Positions 12,701 through 21,751 of a stretch of 64,000 bases of DNA are shown here, one piece after another. Numbering within the stretch: the first letter of the stretch is position 1; each line of letters begins with the position of its first letter. Origin of the DNA: Achatina immaculata (taxonomy: Eukaryota > Mollusca > Gastropoda > Stylommatophora > Achatinidae); assembly GCA_009760885.1 (NCBI GenBank), contig CM019708.1, positions 12,406,431 through 12,470,430 of the forward strand. The letters are read 5' to 3'. Below the pieces are notes generated by a model. That model made no database searches. It was not told where the DNA came from and saw only the letters and a list, made by a program, of their open reading frames with translations. A program made the translations under genes and the position numbers.

Positions 12701-14893
12701 ATTCCAAGTACTTTCCTTTGGCATTTGTTTTCAAAAGGGTCTAATTTCTTGTCTATTTCTTTAGTTGTTTTCCAGTTTTTGCATACATAAATGAGGGTGG
12801 ATATCACATTTGAATTGAATAATCTTAGCTTGGTTTTTGTGCTTATAACTTTTGAATTCCATATGTTCTCAAGATCCTTGAAGGTCAATGCTGCTTTTGC
12901 AATTCTAATTCTAACTTCCTTTCTGGTGTCACCATCTTGGTCTATGTAACTGCCCAGGTATGCAAATTGGTTTACTTCATCAACAGCTATTCTTTCTATG
13001 TATTTGTTTCCTTTCTGATTAATGGGAAGTTTCATTATTTTGGTTTTTTTTCCTTGATATTTTGCTAGCCAGTGAAGACAGGGTATTTGTTTTTTCTTGC
13101 ATCAAATTCACATTGTCACTTATAAGAGATGTCATCTGCAAAATCAAGATCTTCTAGTTGGGTCCCATATAATAAGATTAGAAATTATTCTAACTGTACT
13201 AGTGTACAGCTGATAAGAAGCAAAGAGGAGCTTTCTTTTATCCATGCTTCGTAGAGCACATAAAACAGTGTCACTACATATGCTTCGTAGAGAACATAGA
13301 ACAGTGTCACTACATATGCTTCGTAGAGCACATAGAACAGTGTCACTACATATGCTTCATAGAGCACAAAGAACAGTGTCACTACATATGCTTTGTAGAG
13401 CACATAGAACAATGTCACTACATAATCTTCTCCATCTTCTCTGATCCTTGGTGTGTCTGATCAGTTCACATGCACTTCTTTTTTTCCACACCAACTGGTC
13501 CGTCTATCATCATCAACATCATCATCATCAACATCATCATCATCATCAGTCCTCTATACCCTCAATGGAGCATAAGACATCAACAAAGGTTCTCCAGCCA
13601 ATCCTGTCTTCAGCAAGTCAGGATACCTCAAACCATGTCTTTCTGGCTTCCTTTTTTTTTGTTGATGTTTTTGTAGCACTCTGATGGTTTTTTTTTTGGT
13701 CCCAGAAAGGGTTGCTGGCCCAACGCTGAACTCTCCTAAATCGCCCTTTACAATCATACATGGTAGGGTACCGTGATTCTATTCTCTGGTTCCCAGGCAC
13801 GTGCCCAGGTTCAAGGTACCACATGGTCAGTCCACTGAGATTTTTTTTCTCTTAAGTCTTCCTCTCTTTCTTTTTACTCTTGAATTTTCCAAGCATTACT
13901 AATTTCTCTAACTTGTCTTCTCATCAGAGGCAGACAAGCGAGATTTGTAGGACATTTCCTGAGAAGAGGAAAATTGGAACACACTGTGGCAGCTGGAAAA
14001 ACTGAGGAAAAAAGAGACAGAGGAAGACAGAGAGAGAGAGAAGTTACTGGATGGGCTGTCAGTGTGGCTAGGAAGAAAGTCACCAGTGGATCTCATAATG
14101 AAGTCTAAAGACAGGGAACTGTGGAGAGAAATGATCGCCTGCGCCACAGCACTTGATTGACTGATTGTCTTCTCATGGCACGTCCAAGAAATTTTTAGTG
14201 ACTTTTTCTTAGAATTTTAACATATTTTAATTCTTATGAAGCTTTTCTGAAGACTTCTTCATTTGTTTTTCTGGCTGTTCAAAGAACTTGCTGCGTCTTT
14301 CTCCGGACCCGGACCTCTGTCACTTCTGATTTATCACATGCAGTTGGAGTACGAAGTGTAAGCGTCTTCACATTTCTAGGCAAGGCATTGTGTGGCAAGG
14401 AGGCCAGCACTTGTCCTCACTGTCTTTACTTTCTCATAGAAACTCCTGCGTATCCATTTCTGAGGTGGGTCGACCCCAGTATCCGTCTGTCTAAGGGGGG
14501 AAAAAAATCGACTCAACAAGGAATCGAACCGGGGGCTACTCATTGGCAGGCAAATTCACTTATACATACACCACCATCATCATCATCAGACGTTGGCGGC
14601 CCTGCTCTCCACAACACCACCGGACCAAAAAACACATTTTAACACCCGTATACAGACCGGAATAAAATAAGATTTATGTGCCAACATAAATGGCCTGTCA
14701 AGAGTACAAACAGAATATCAAAACAAAATAGAAGCTATATGATCCGTTACTGAATGGCTATCTTGTGAAGAAGATCGGATCATGCATGGATTCGTCTGGA
14801 ATATGGTGATGATGATTTCAGCTAACTAGTCTTACCTGTCAGAGTTATAATTCCACTCTCGAGCGCTTGAATCTTTTCACTTTCATCAATCAT
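611..14893 (-). CDS. SEC14/CRAL-TRIO and spectrin-repeat protein, 5' part (partial gene)
   Basis: Nine coding exons join in frame: 14893-14836, 11242-10992, 9840-9721, 7836-7720, 6578-6415, 5577-5331, 3269-3144, 2163-1912, 758-611 (494 codons plus one base). Residues ~8-180 form a SEC14-type lipid-binding domain: SLILTVPTSK near the start, ACIVDLRHAS in the core and YIDASQLTADFYGTLRYDH at 156-174, which closely parallels the end of the SEC14 domain in SESTD1, Trio and DBL-type proteins. Residues 114-140 are unusually basic (KTRSRILKKLLGVKPSKKRP). From ~183 on the sequence is helical and spectrin-like. Family members act on Rho-GTPase or phosphoinositide signalling at membranes. No RhoGEF (DH-PH) domain is in the window because the gene continues past the left edge. 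So puratrophin/PLEKHG4-like, DBL-like and SESTD1-like remain open. The ATG at 14893 is the only one after an in-frame TGA just upstream. Exons were placed by splice sites and phase, not transcripts. Confidence 0.8.
759..1911. other. Intron 8 of the SEC14-spectrin gene
   Basis: AT-rich intron. Contains a short (GATGAT) run near 930, two copies of a ~29-bp 'ggggtgtgtgtatgggtggg' unit near 1100-1150, and a G-rich run near 1720. No exon or transposon was recognised. Confidence 0.5.
1912..2163 (-). CDS. SEC14-spectrin gene, coding exon 8
   Basis: Eighty-four codons beginning ELLSQATEILEAVQRLKSTV and ending HIFHLLFEK. The acceptor is ctccaag at 2164. The donor is AAAAG|gttggg at 1912, chosen because it keeps phase 0 and a good exon-side match; an upstream GT (LY|gttagc) is the alternative. 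Helical and Gln/Leu-rich, consistent with a spectrin repeat. Confidence 0.68.
2164..3143. other. Intron 7 of the SEC14-spectrin gene
   Basis: No repeat family or exon recognised; ordinary AT-rich intron sequence. Confidence 0.5.
3144..3269 (-). CDS. SEC14-spectrin gene, coding exon 7
   Basis: Forty-two codons, acceptor ttttgtag at 3270, donor AAG|gtaaga at 3144. Encodes IERKISEHYQPLFREHPVVG through THFTTTLYDPAK. Phase 0 at both ends. Confidence 0.78.
3496..3592. repeat. Two-copy 45-bp tandem repeat
   Basis: Two near-identical copies around 'gagcattatccctgta' and 'gaggtaataatga' within an intron. Intron sequence from there to ~4295 is GA-rich with no recognisable element. Confidence 0.6.
4296..5308 (-). 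mobile_element. LINE A copy 1 (reverse transcriptase C-terminal half)
   Basis: The 3' end (minus strand) has family A's end, ggcacgggaaggatataaga. Reading towards 5308, broken frames give the ALCDV-type tail, RKRRW(T)Y(V)GH, a YLGS-like segment, then the RT motif QGCILSPLLF (with substitutions) and SLWRILSLYGIP near the 5' end. Several frameshifts and stops: inactive. Truncation at ~5308 leaves the element ~22 nt from the exon 6 donor of the host gene. Confidence 0.75.
5331..5577 (-). CDS. SEC14-spectrin gene, coding exon 6 (spectrin-like)
   Basis: Acceptor tttttcag at 5578; donor GAG|gtctgt at 5331, a weaker than usual GT site. Residues 237-319 include LDKWNKDLEEAWRVTESRLN, typical of a spectrin-repeat helix with a conserved Trp. 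A LINE A fragment ends about 22 nt inside the following intron. Confidence 0.78.
5850..6075 (-). mobile_element. LINE D C-terminal fragment
   Basis: Minus-strand frame reads LGTDHERWREFVATLQDTT then GHTWQ, the typical 'W-RW-x-LV' end of LINE reverse transcriptases. 3' of it on the plus strand is a degenerate tRNA-like B-box (gatttaaacc). Short and broken. Confidence 0.5.
6308..6380. repeat. (AAG)n then (CAG)n microsatellite
   Basis: AAG repeats followed by CAG repeats, just upstream on the plus strand of exon 5's donor side. Gives a spurious poly-Arg frame. Confidence 0.8.
6415..6578 (-). CDS. SEC14-spectrin gene, coding exon 5
   Basis: Acceptor tttcag at 6579, donor TC|gtaagt at 6415. Residues 183-237, beginning VVIKCIEGCHDLLMKLPSVR: a predicted helical linker into the spectrin region. 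Ends in phase 2 and joins exon 6 to make Ser237. Confidence 0.78.
6579..7588. other. Intron 4 of the SEC14-spectrin gene, unassigned part
   Basis: Two degenerate copies of an 'aacactgtctaa' segment (near 6735 and 7285) hint at an old duplication. Nothing else recognised. Confidence 0.4.
7589..7640 (-). mobile_element. LINE C 3'-end fragment
   Basis: About 50 bp matching the extreme 3' end of LINE C (catttgcatgtcccttgc, then aactttgcctccc), as at 38533 and 56741. A severely 5'-truncated copy. Confidence 0.65.
7720..7836 (-). CDS. SEC14-spectrin gene, coding exon 4 (end of SEC14 domain)
   Basis: Thirty-nine codons, acceptor AAACAG at 7837, donor AAT|gtaagt at 7720. Encodes IHTYIDASQLTADFYGTLRY and DHASWMHLYN, the most diagnostic part of the gene: it matches the conserved 'YI-P-QLT-DF-G-L-YDH--W' end of SEC14 domains fused to spectrin repeats. 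Confidence 0.85.
8174..8592. repeat. 35-bp minisatellite in intron 3
   Basis: About 12 units of ggtttgttttccagcctctg followed by gtggctgtacttaat. Variants are mostly g/a and t/c. Flanks (8010-8175 and 8593-8860) look like non-coding unique sequence, possibly one interrupted element. Confidence 0.9.
8593..9720. other. Remainder of intron 3
   Basis: Contains the 11-bp array listed separately and otherwise no recognised element. Confidence 0.4.
9023..9090. repeat. 11-bp tandem repeat
   Basis: About six perfect units of ctaacagataa. Confidence 0.9.
9721..9840 (-). CDS. SEC14-spectrin gene, coding exon 3 (basic segment)
   Basis: Forty codons, phase 0 at both ends. Donor AAG|gtaatt at 9721. The acceptor AACAG at 9841 is preceded by a run of about 15 adenines on the sense strand instead of pyrimidines, which is unusual. 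Encodes GTISAVYFLKPRSK followed by a strongly basic stretch (RILKKLLGVKPSKKRPRV). Confidence 0.7.
10376..10500. repeat. ~46-bp tandem repeat in intron 2
   Basis: Two and a half copies of ggatctttaagctttatcaa followed by atgatatttgatttcta. Confidence 0.75.
10640..10970. repeat. AT-rich degenerate tandem repeat
   Basis: Eight or so diverged units built on 'gtgttatacaacagcatataaaa', ending ~20 bp from the donor of exon 2. Confidence 0.7.
10992..11242 (-). CDS. SEC14-spectrin gene, coding exon 2
   Basis: Acceptor ttacag at 11243 and donor GAA|gtaaga at 10992. It carries residues 20-103 of the SEC14 domain, including GSLILTVPTSK and LACIVDLRHASVITIKQL. The second corresponds to the 'FTVIVD-R-S' core strand of SESTD1/Trio SEC14 domains. 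Phase 1 in, phase 0 out. Another frame in the same stretch is also open but does not fit the neighbouring exons. Confidence 0.8.
11560..11760 (+). mobile_element. LINE E C-terminal fragment
   Basis: Plus frame reads EETRPKGKPRQRWKDSMEED then IKEIGVTKWREK, the 'GRPR-RW-D--DI' tail of LINE proteins. It is followed by a non-coding end and an (AAG)n tail. It sits next to a (TA)n run at 11548-11567. Confidence 0.6.
12059..13170 (-). mobile_element. LINE A copy 2, interrupted by a SINE
   Basis: 3' end at 12059 has the tail (ATATAAG-like, here ATGTAAG). The minus frame 13035-12676 keeps FAYLGSYIDQDGDTRKEVRI and NVISTLIYVCKNWKTTKEI. Split by SINE1 at 12317-12597. Stops and shifts elsewhere. Located in intron 1 of the SEC14-spectrin gene, same strand as the host. 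Confidence 0.8.
12317..12597 (+). mobile_element. tRNA-derived SINE1 with 11-bp target duplication
   Basis: The head carries Pol III promoter boxes: A-box tagcgtagtgg at ~12327 and B-box ggttcgaatcc at ~12371. A ~190-bp body and a T-rich end follow. Exact 11-bp target duplication acaaccaatat at 12306-12316 and 12598-12608. Removing the SINE plus one duplicate restores LINE A continuity. Not a tRNA gene: the cloverleaf is degenerate and there is a long tail. Confidence 0.88.
13246..13424. repeat. 36-bp minisatellite
   Basis: Five units of cttcgtagagcacatagaac followed by agtgtcactacatatg. The 36-bp period keeps frames open on both strands (MLRRAHRTVSLH and YVVTLFYVLYEA), which explains two spurious ORFs. 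Confidence 0.9.
13590..13860. other. Unassigned repeat-like block in intron 1
   Basis: Flanked by an (ATC)n run at 13507-13550. Minus-strand text resembles a LINE 3' UTR (YLEPGHVPGNQRIESRYPTM), but no family was secured. Confidence 0.3.
13890..14160 (+). mobile_element. LINE F C-terminal fragment
   Basis: Plus frame (with a start inside another codon) reads RGRQARFVGHFLRRGKLEHT then SVWLGRKSPVDLIMKSKDRE, ending in the 'D-ELW--MIA-AT' tail. Same family as 27940-28260 on the opposite strand. Confidence 0.7.
14390..14575 (-). mobile_element. Degenerate tRNA-SINE fragment
   Basis: On the minus strand ggttcgattcc (B-box) follows a diverged A-box-like segment. No target duplication found. Confidence 0.4.
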
Positions 14894-14954
14894 AGCCAAT
14901 TTAAAAGTAACGAATATCGTCTCTTGTGCTCAGGCGTAAAGAAATGAAGCTATC
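14836..14954 (-). CDS. SEC14-spectrin gene, first coding exon
   Basis: The acceptor is a strong pyrimidine-rich site ending AAACAG at 14955, so the exon probably starts at 14954 with ~61 nt of 5' UTR. The ATG is at 14893 and the donor CAG|gtaagac at 14836/14835. It encodes MIDESEKIQALESGIITLT plus one base. The ESGIITLTGG junction resembles the start of SEC14 domains of the puratrophin/Trio type. An in-frame TGA lies 5' of the ATG. Confidence 0.72.
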
Positions 14955-15268
14955 CTGTTTAAAAAGAAAAACAACACTTCATCCCTGCTAAACAAAATAT
15001 AATAAAAATTGTTCCTTTCTTGTCATTCAGATCCATGTTTTTATTTCACGTGTCTATAACGTATAACAATACTATCGGGGAAAAAAGGGGTACTAGTCTA
15101 GAGGGTGTAGTGTTCAATCCTCCCTCTAAACTGCGCCGTTGCCACTCAGACGAATCATAACATGAAATTGTATACGTTGCGCAAAAGGAAAAAAAAATGC
15201 TACTTTTGTTTTTCAGTTTCCTGCCCTGAGCTATATTAGCGGTGAAAAAAAAATATGTGATAGCGCCG
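14955..15268. other. Region upstream of the first coding exon
   Basis: Presumed 5' UTR intron of the SEC14-spectrin gene. Nothing else recognised. Confidence 0.35.
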
Positions 15269-15570
15269 CATAAGTTTGTTTTCCTGATTTCTTTGTATTT
15301 TAGTATCTTTTCATAAGTTTGTTTTCCTGATTTCTCTGTATTTTAGTATCTTTTCATAAGTTTGTTCTCCTGATTTCTCTGTATTTTAGTATCTTTTCAT
15401 AAGTTTGTTTTCCTGATTTCTTTGTATTTTAGTATCTTTTCATAAGTTTGTTTTCCTGATTTCTTTGTATTTTAGTATCTTTTCATAAGTTTGTTTTCCT
15501 GATTTCTTTGTATTTTAGTATCTTTTCATAAGTTTGTTTTCCTGATTTCTTTGTATTTTAGTATCTTTTA
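15269..15570. repeat. 43-bp minisatellite
   Basis: Seven highly similar units of cataagtttgttttcctgat followed by ttctttgtattttagtatctttt, exact 43-bp spacing in the first units. Confidence 0.92.
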
Positions 15571-16763
15571 ATGAAAACTTTACTTTGTAATTTGATGCCA
15601 CCACGCACATCTGCACATAAAAGGTTTCTGAGAAAATATTTGCACATAGGCTGAAAATGTTGTGCACCAATCGCTAAACCTTAGAGGGCACACTGGTACT
15701 ATTTACGGGCAAATGTATAGATTTTGCATTTCAAAACATCTTTCGCGATTTATTCAGTTATAAGACAATCACAATTGGAGATATGTTTTGGTCAGTCTTT
15801 CCTGTGATGATGATGATGATGATGATGATGACGATGACGATGATGAAATATTTTTACCCCTTGGGGTTCTTTTAAAACAATTTAAAACATTCAACCATAA
15901 TTCCTTCCAGGTTCACTTTCAGGGAGGCCATTGTTTGTAATAAAAGACACATACTACCCATTATAGTTACCTTGCCGTCTGACTTCATGCGTCCCTGGTA
16001 TATACTGCCTAAGTTTCATTACTATAACACTAACATCTAGTTAGGTTAAAAACTGTGATCTCTCTGTACTTTAATCCGTTAATTCATAACAAGGATTCTC
16101 TATTATTTTTTTTTCCTTTTCTCATGCAGTGACTCCAAAGAGGTCATATACTAAAGGAACTCACTTTCGTGTGATATCCTATTTTTCCTTTAATCGACTA
16201 AAAATGTGCTGCGTAGTCATGTGCCCGGCCAATGTAGCAGATACTGTACATGCTTTCTTTATTAACTTAATCATAAATCTTCTGAACTTATTCCGTTCAC
16301 ACAATTAAGCGCACGAACTATGTTATTCTACTGCCCCGTTAGAAGTTTCAGTTCTATCCAACAAATATAAAATCAGATACAAAAAGTCTTGCCAATAGTA
16401 AAATCCAACCGAACTACACAAGTATCAGAATGTAATATCCTTTGCGTTTAGGGAAAATTTTCCCCATGTTCGCAGTGTGTATCCGTGATGCATTGTTCTT
16501 TGTGTGAGCTATAGTTCAGCTGCTAACGGAGGGAAAAAACGTGCGCCAGATGTGCTACATACTGATCTAGATGGAACGCAGTTTTATTGATTTTAAGGTT
16601 ACGTCAATGAAAGACCTACAACAGGAAACAGTGGTTATCATGGGCGTATCTGAAATGACGAAAATTTGGTGTCGATCGCGCAGGATTAATTATCTCGTGG
16701 ACTCAACGGACATAATCGGTGGTATGAACATAAACAGTTAACTCTTTTTTTTCCACTCTTAAG
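15571..16763. other. Intergenic/5' intron stretch
   Basis: Contains a (GAT)n run at 15798-15845. No gene or transposon recognised otherwise. Confidence 0.4.
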
Positions 16764-17209
16764 CAATGTTTCCCAAAGTGGGACGTTAACGCCCCCCACC
16801 TCTGGGCGTTGGAAAGGACCGGGGGAGGTGGTGAAAGAAAAAGGGTCAGTGGGGGTGGCAGTTGAAGAAAAAGGGGCGGTAGGGGGTGGCGTTGATGGAA
16901 AACGAAGCAGACGGGGCCAGTAATACCTTCTTTCTTAGTACTTCTCAACCTGATAGAAACGTGTGTCCCTACATGAAACTCATCCATCACATTAAAAGTT
17001 GAGAAAATAATGCAGTAGGTGAGTTATATATAAGTGTAATCCTTCTAATTGCTAAACTGGTTTGCTTGTTGAAGTTTTACATTGTTTAATGCATATCCTA
17101 GTTTAATAGGTCACTGTAGGAATACAGTAACGGGGGTGGGGGGCGCTGCGCTGAGGATATGGCCTGGGAGAAAAGGGGGCGGCAGCCCGAACAAGCATGG
17201 GAAACACTG
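16764..17209. mobile_element. hAT-like MITE
   Basis: Ends caatgtttcccaa and gggaaacactg are inverted, resembling the CAGTGTTTCCC ends of hAT elements. Flanking 8-mers ctcttaag (16756-16763) and ctctaaaa (17210-17217) match at 6 of 8, as expected for an old hAT target duplication. Interior is G-rich with no transposase. Confidence 0.6.
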
Positions 17210-17658
17210 CTCTAAAAAACAACACTGGCAATGTTGCTAGATTTGCAGGCCTACACGAACCATAACTCTGAGTGATACTTAGACAAAGTCTAAATAAAAT
17301 GATATATACCACATTTCTAACCTATCCCATATTTTAAAATTATAAAATAACTTCCTTCCAGTTTCTTTCTCAGCAACATTTATTCTGGCAGAGCATGGAA
17401 ATTAATTCAGAAGTGAAAGTGTTAACCTACAGGCAGGATTTTGCCATATCTTTTATTCTCGCTGTGTCTTGTCCTGTTAACTGGAACCTCTTTTGTGTTG
17501 CACATCTTGAGACTTTGATATCGTGTTGGACTGGGGAAACAGTTTACAGCTGCCTCCTGATCCTAATCGAGAATGGAGACAAGAAATAATCTTCTGGGTC
17601 CATTCTAGCATAGCACCATTTTTTTTTGGGGGGGGGGGGTCTTTATCCGTCCCTTTCT

Positions 17659-18069
17659 TACATCTTACATCCTTCCCGTGCCGCTAAACGTCACATAGGG
17701 TCCACATGGTACTTCGCCAAGTTTTCCTGTCTTCGGCGAGTTTTTCAATCTCATCAAGGGATTTTATGCCCACTAAACTGGCCTCGCTTAATAATGTCCT
17801 CTTTAGAGTTTCACGTGGTCGACCTCTTTTTCTTCGGCCTGTCGTATTCCACTTGATAGCTTGTTTGGGGATCCTCTGATTGTTTTTTCTCATCACATGA
17901 CCGACATATGTCCATCTTCTTTTTCTGATCACCCATGAGACAGGTTGCTGTTTGCTTATCTGTCTTATCTCTGCATTGTTCTTGAATTCGTTCCACTTTA
18001 CCGAATAGTCATTTGGTTTCGAAAGAGTCTAATTTCTTGAGTTGTTTTTCAGCTTTCACGTGCATAAAT
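17659..18069 (-). mobile_element. LINE A copy 3
   Basis: 3' tail taagatgtaagac, then minus frame 17932-17684 MIRKRRWTYVGHVMRKNNQR through RSTMWTLCDV. 5'-truncated near 18069. Confidence 0.8.
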
Positions 18070-19922
18070 GTCCCTTCAGTCAAGCTGATTAAAAAAAAAA
18101 AGTATTTTGTCTCCGATGAGAACCTTCCTGAGTTACGACAGGGTCTTATTTAGATCTTACAGACTGCTCCTAGTAATTTCTCATTCTCTGAAAAAGTTAT
18201 ATATATTCCTAACGATCATGTTACAGACGATGTCGTAAAATTACGAGTACATGTTTTTCAGACGTCAATTCATTTTATGCAGTCCTTAATATATTTCTAG
18301 TCCGCAACATCTTTCAGAACTCCCTAATTTATGTTTCTGTACATCCAGTGCATATGTTAATTATTTCTTTAAAAAAACTATATCTCTTGTCTCTCTGTTG
18401 CTTTAAGTTTCTGCTTCATCTGTTTGTATATGTTATCTTCGTACATAGGTTCTGATAGCAGTGCTGTCTTCTCTACAATAATTTCAGCTTTGTCGTATGT
18501 GTATAAATAAGCCAGGCAGCGTTTGCACTGCCTTAAAATTATTATTATTATTATTATTATTAAACATACTCACCAGCAAAGATGTGACATAAGTACAGTA
18601 TGTCTCCGTGCTCTCTCATGGCTGAGAAGATACAATACTTCGAAATTGGGGAGAGAAAGAGGGAACAGGTTAGACCAAAACTAAGACGCAAATATATTTC
18701 TAAGTTATCAATCCAAGATTGTTTTTCTATAAGCGATGATGTTTTGGTAATAACTGGTGGAAGATTATATTAAGTGGAAGACAACTCCGGCGTGCCAAAA
18801 AGCTTGTTTTAGTTTTTCAACTGTCATGATGATCTGTTTCACTGGTAAAGGTGTAATCATCATTTGAGGAGGAACCGAGGACCAAACGTGATGCTGAAAG
18901 GCGCAAGCCCTATGAAACGGGACAAACACATTATTTGCTGTTACTGTGGCTGTTTGTGCCGCACTGGCAGTCAGTCATGAGAGGCGTCGTTCGGTAAGAT
19001 AATTCTTAGCAAAACCCTCCAGTAGCTCATCATCTGCTTGTTTCAAAACCGTTTTCTTCGATGAAAAATGACAATAAAAAAAGGTAGTCTTTGGCTTACG
19101 TTAATTCAAAATACGTTATCTCGGACTTAAACAAGTTTCTCATAAACGTTTCAAGTTGGGACCGATGGGATTTTATTTACTTGTTCATTGATTTTGGTAA
19201 TTATTTAGTGTCCAGTTATCTCAGTTCTGCCTAGTCGCATAGTACTAATGTGAAAAAATAACTGGATAAATGCTTGTGCATTAGTGTTTTCAGTACTTTT
19301 CTGCACCTACATATGCTAACTTTACTAATAGATTTTCGACTTACGACCAAATCGATTTACGGCAGGTTTGTGAAAAAAGTAAATTAGTCGAAGACTATCT
19401 GTATAACCTTATGTGTGTTATGGGTAATCTTGTAGGATTATGTCCCTGCATCTGTTAACTGAAAGTTCTTTTAAAAAAAGATAGGCCATGCTGACGATTC
19501 CGCAACCAGCCGTGATGGTAATAGGATATAGTACCTTCCTTACACTCCAAGGACAGGAGGATCTCAGATGATGGCTTCTTAACCGACTGCACAGGAGAAA
19601 GATGACTGTGACAAAGGAAAGGTCAGCCTGACTTGAACAACACCTATCCTGCTTCTATTTCTGGTAATATGGTGTTGAACCCTGCCCCACCTTGGCATTG
19701 GTGGTTCAAATAGCAGAATCAGGCTGGCTAACAGTGTACAGCTTACGATGGACCACTTGATGATGGTGTCTGCTTAAAAAGCCTCATTTTTGGGGCTCAT
19801 TTTGGGTCTATTCCAGGTCTTTGAGGAAGAGACTGTAATGTATCTCCAACCATGCACAAATCCTGTCTAATATAGTCACAGCGTCAGCTGCCGAAACATC
19901 CTGTACGCAGTTCCAGAGATAC
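18070..19922. other. Intergenic stretch
   Basis: Has an (ATT)n run at 18538-18561 and a possible 5' non-coding exon ending at 18574 (see findings). No protein or transposon recognised. Confidence 0.35.
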
Positions 19923-20261
19923 AAGAACAGCAGCAAGATTATAGGTACTTCGGACCAAGAACAGCAGCAAGATTATAGGTACTTCGGACCAAGAACAGCA
20001 GCAAGATTATCGGTACTTCGGACCGAGAACAGCAGCAAGATTATCGGTACTTCGGACCAAGAACAGCAGCAAGATTATCGGTACTTCGGACCAAGAACAG
20101 CAGCAAGATTATCGGTACTTCGGACCAAGAACAGCAGCAAGATTATCGGTACTTCGGACCGAGAACAGCAGCAAGATTATCGGTACTTCGGACCGAGAAC
20201 AGCAGCAAGATTATCGGTACTTCGGACCGAGAACAGCAGCAAAATTATCAGTATTCCGGAC
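19923..20261. repeat. 34-bp minisatellite
   Basis: Ten units of agaacagcagcaagattatc followed by ggtacttcggacca. The last unit is diverged. Confidence 0.92.
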
Positions 20262-20341
20262 GCTGAGAACACGAACAATTCATCACTATGAGGACTTTGT
20301 ACATACAAACCCTCTTTATTAGGCTGCTCCTTCACAATAGC

Positions 20342-20505
<164 letters not shown>

Positions 20506-21009
20506 CGTGTGATTACATGTCTCATCTCTGATATAAGCATTTCATGTTCCGTACTAGTACAGTTGTTAAAATTCCAAGCCTAGAACTAAAGACTGGATAA
20601 AACTGGATTCGGCCTTCTCGCTGGTATGGATCAACATCTGGCCATGTATGCACAGAAATGAGAAATAATTATCTGTAAATTGTACAAAAACTTCTTCGCA
20701 TTCTCCTACCCCTTCTCTCTGCTCACCTCCTCCCCCTTTTCACATAAGCCAGTTAACAAGCACATGCGCGTCACCTTTGAGCTTGTAAGAACTCGTTAGT
20801 ATTGGCAGGTCATAATAACTTTATGTGTAAAAAAGTAAATAGATAACAAATGTGGAAGAGCAGCAACAGTAGAGGATAGGAATATATTCGTTCTTTCTCA
20901 TACTCATCCAAATGATCGTTATATTCAATCATTTGGTAAATAGATAAGTAAGAAATAACATTTTGTTGGGAGAAATGCAGATGAAGCTACTGACAGCAAT
21001 TACTGAGGA

Positions 21010-21235
21010 AAGACCCTGGGAATGGGTTGGGACATGTGCTCCGAATGACTGACAACTCACTACCAAAAAAATAGCATTAAGATGGACACCACAGGGGAAC
21101 AGAAGTAAGCGTAGACCAAAGGAGACATGGAGAAGAACAACAGAGAGGATGTTGAGCAATAGAGGGCTCACGTGGGCAGGAGCGGAAAAAAAGGCAAAGG
21201 ACAGGAGTTTGTGGAAAACTTTTGTGGAAGTCCCA
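21010..21235 (+). mobile_element. Possible LINE C-terminal fragment
   Basis: Broken plus-strand frames suggest KRRPKETWRRTTERMLSNRG then 'LTWAGAEKKAKDRSLWKTFV', the usual LINE tail with 'G-TWA-A---A-DR--W'. Ends near the (GA)n run. Confidence 0.55.
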
Positions 21236-21263
21236 TGTGCTTTTATTTGGCACTTAAGGTTCA

Positions 21264-21348
21264 GAGAGAGAGAGAGAGAGAAGAGAGAGGGGAGAGAGAG
21301 CGAAGAGAGAGAGGAAAGAGAGAGAGAGAGAGAGGAGAGAGAGAGTAA
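21264..21348. repeat. (GA)n microsatellite
   Basis: Imperfect GA repeat. Confidence 0.95.
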
Positions 21349-21751
21349 ATAGATCATCACGGAAAGACAAAAAGAAAAGCATAGCAGGTATGTTAAATTG
21401 AAAGTAGATGGCTGGGGTGACTGAAGGCTTACAGCAAATAGACCAGATGTGTCCACTTAACCGCACTTGGGGCCTTCTTTGCTGCCTGTGAGATTACTAT
21501 GAAAATATGATTTATTTTATTAAAATTAATATTGTTCACAGAGAAACAATGAGTCTTAGTTTTATGCTGCGGAAAGAAAGAAATCATCACCGCTCCATCT
21601 CATTATGCAGTCAATAGAAAATTTCCCTATGATAGGTAATTCAGCAAAACTGTGTCGCTTTAGATGATGCCTCCATGTGATTGGTGGATACATTTGTGAC
21701 CTTAAGTTTTTCAAAGACGAAAACCCCTGAAATAGACTCATTATCATCATC

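Noticed and set aside
13185..13444. Opposed ORFs on both strands
   Set aside because: Both follow from a 36-bp repeat with a period divisible by three.
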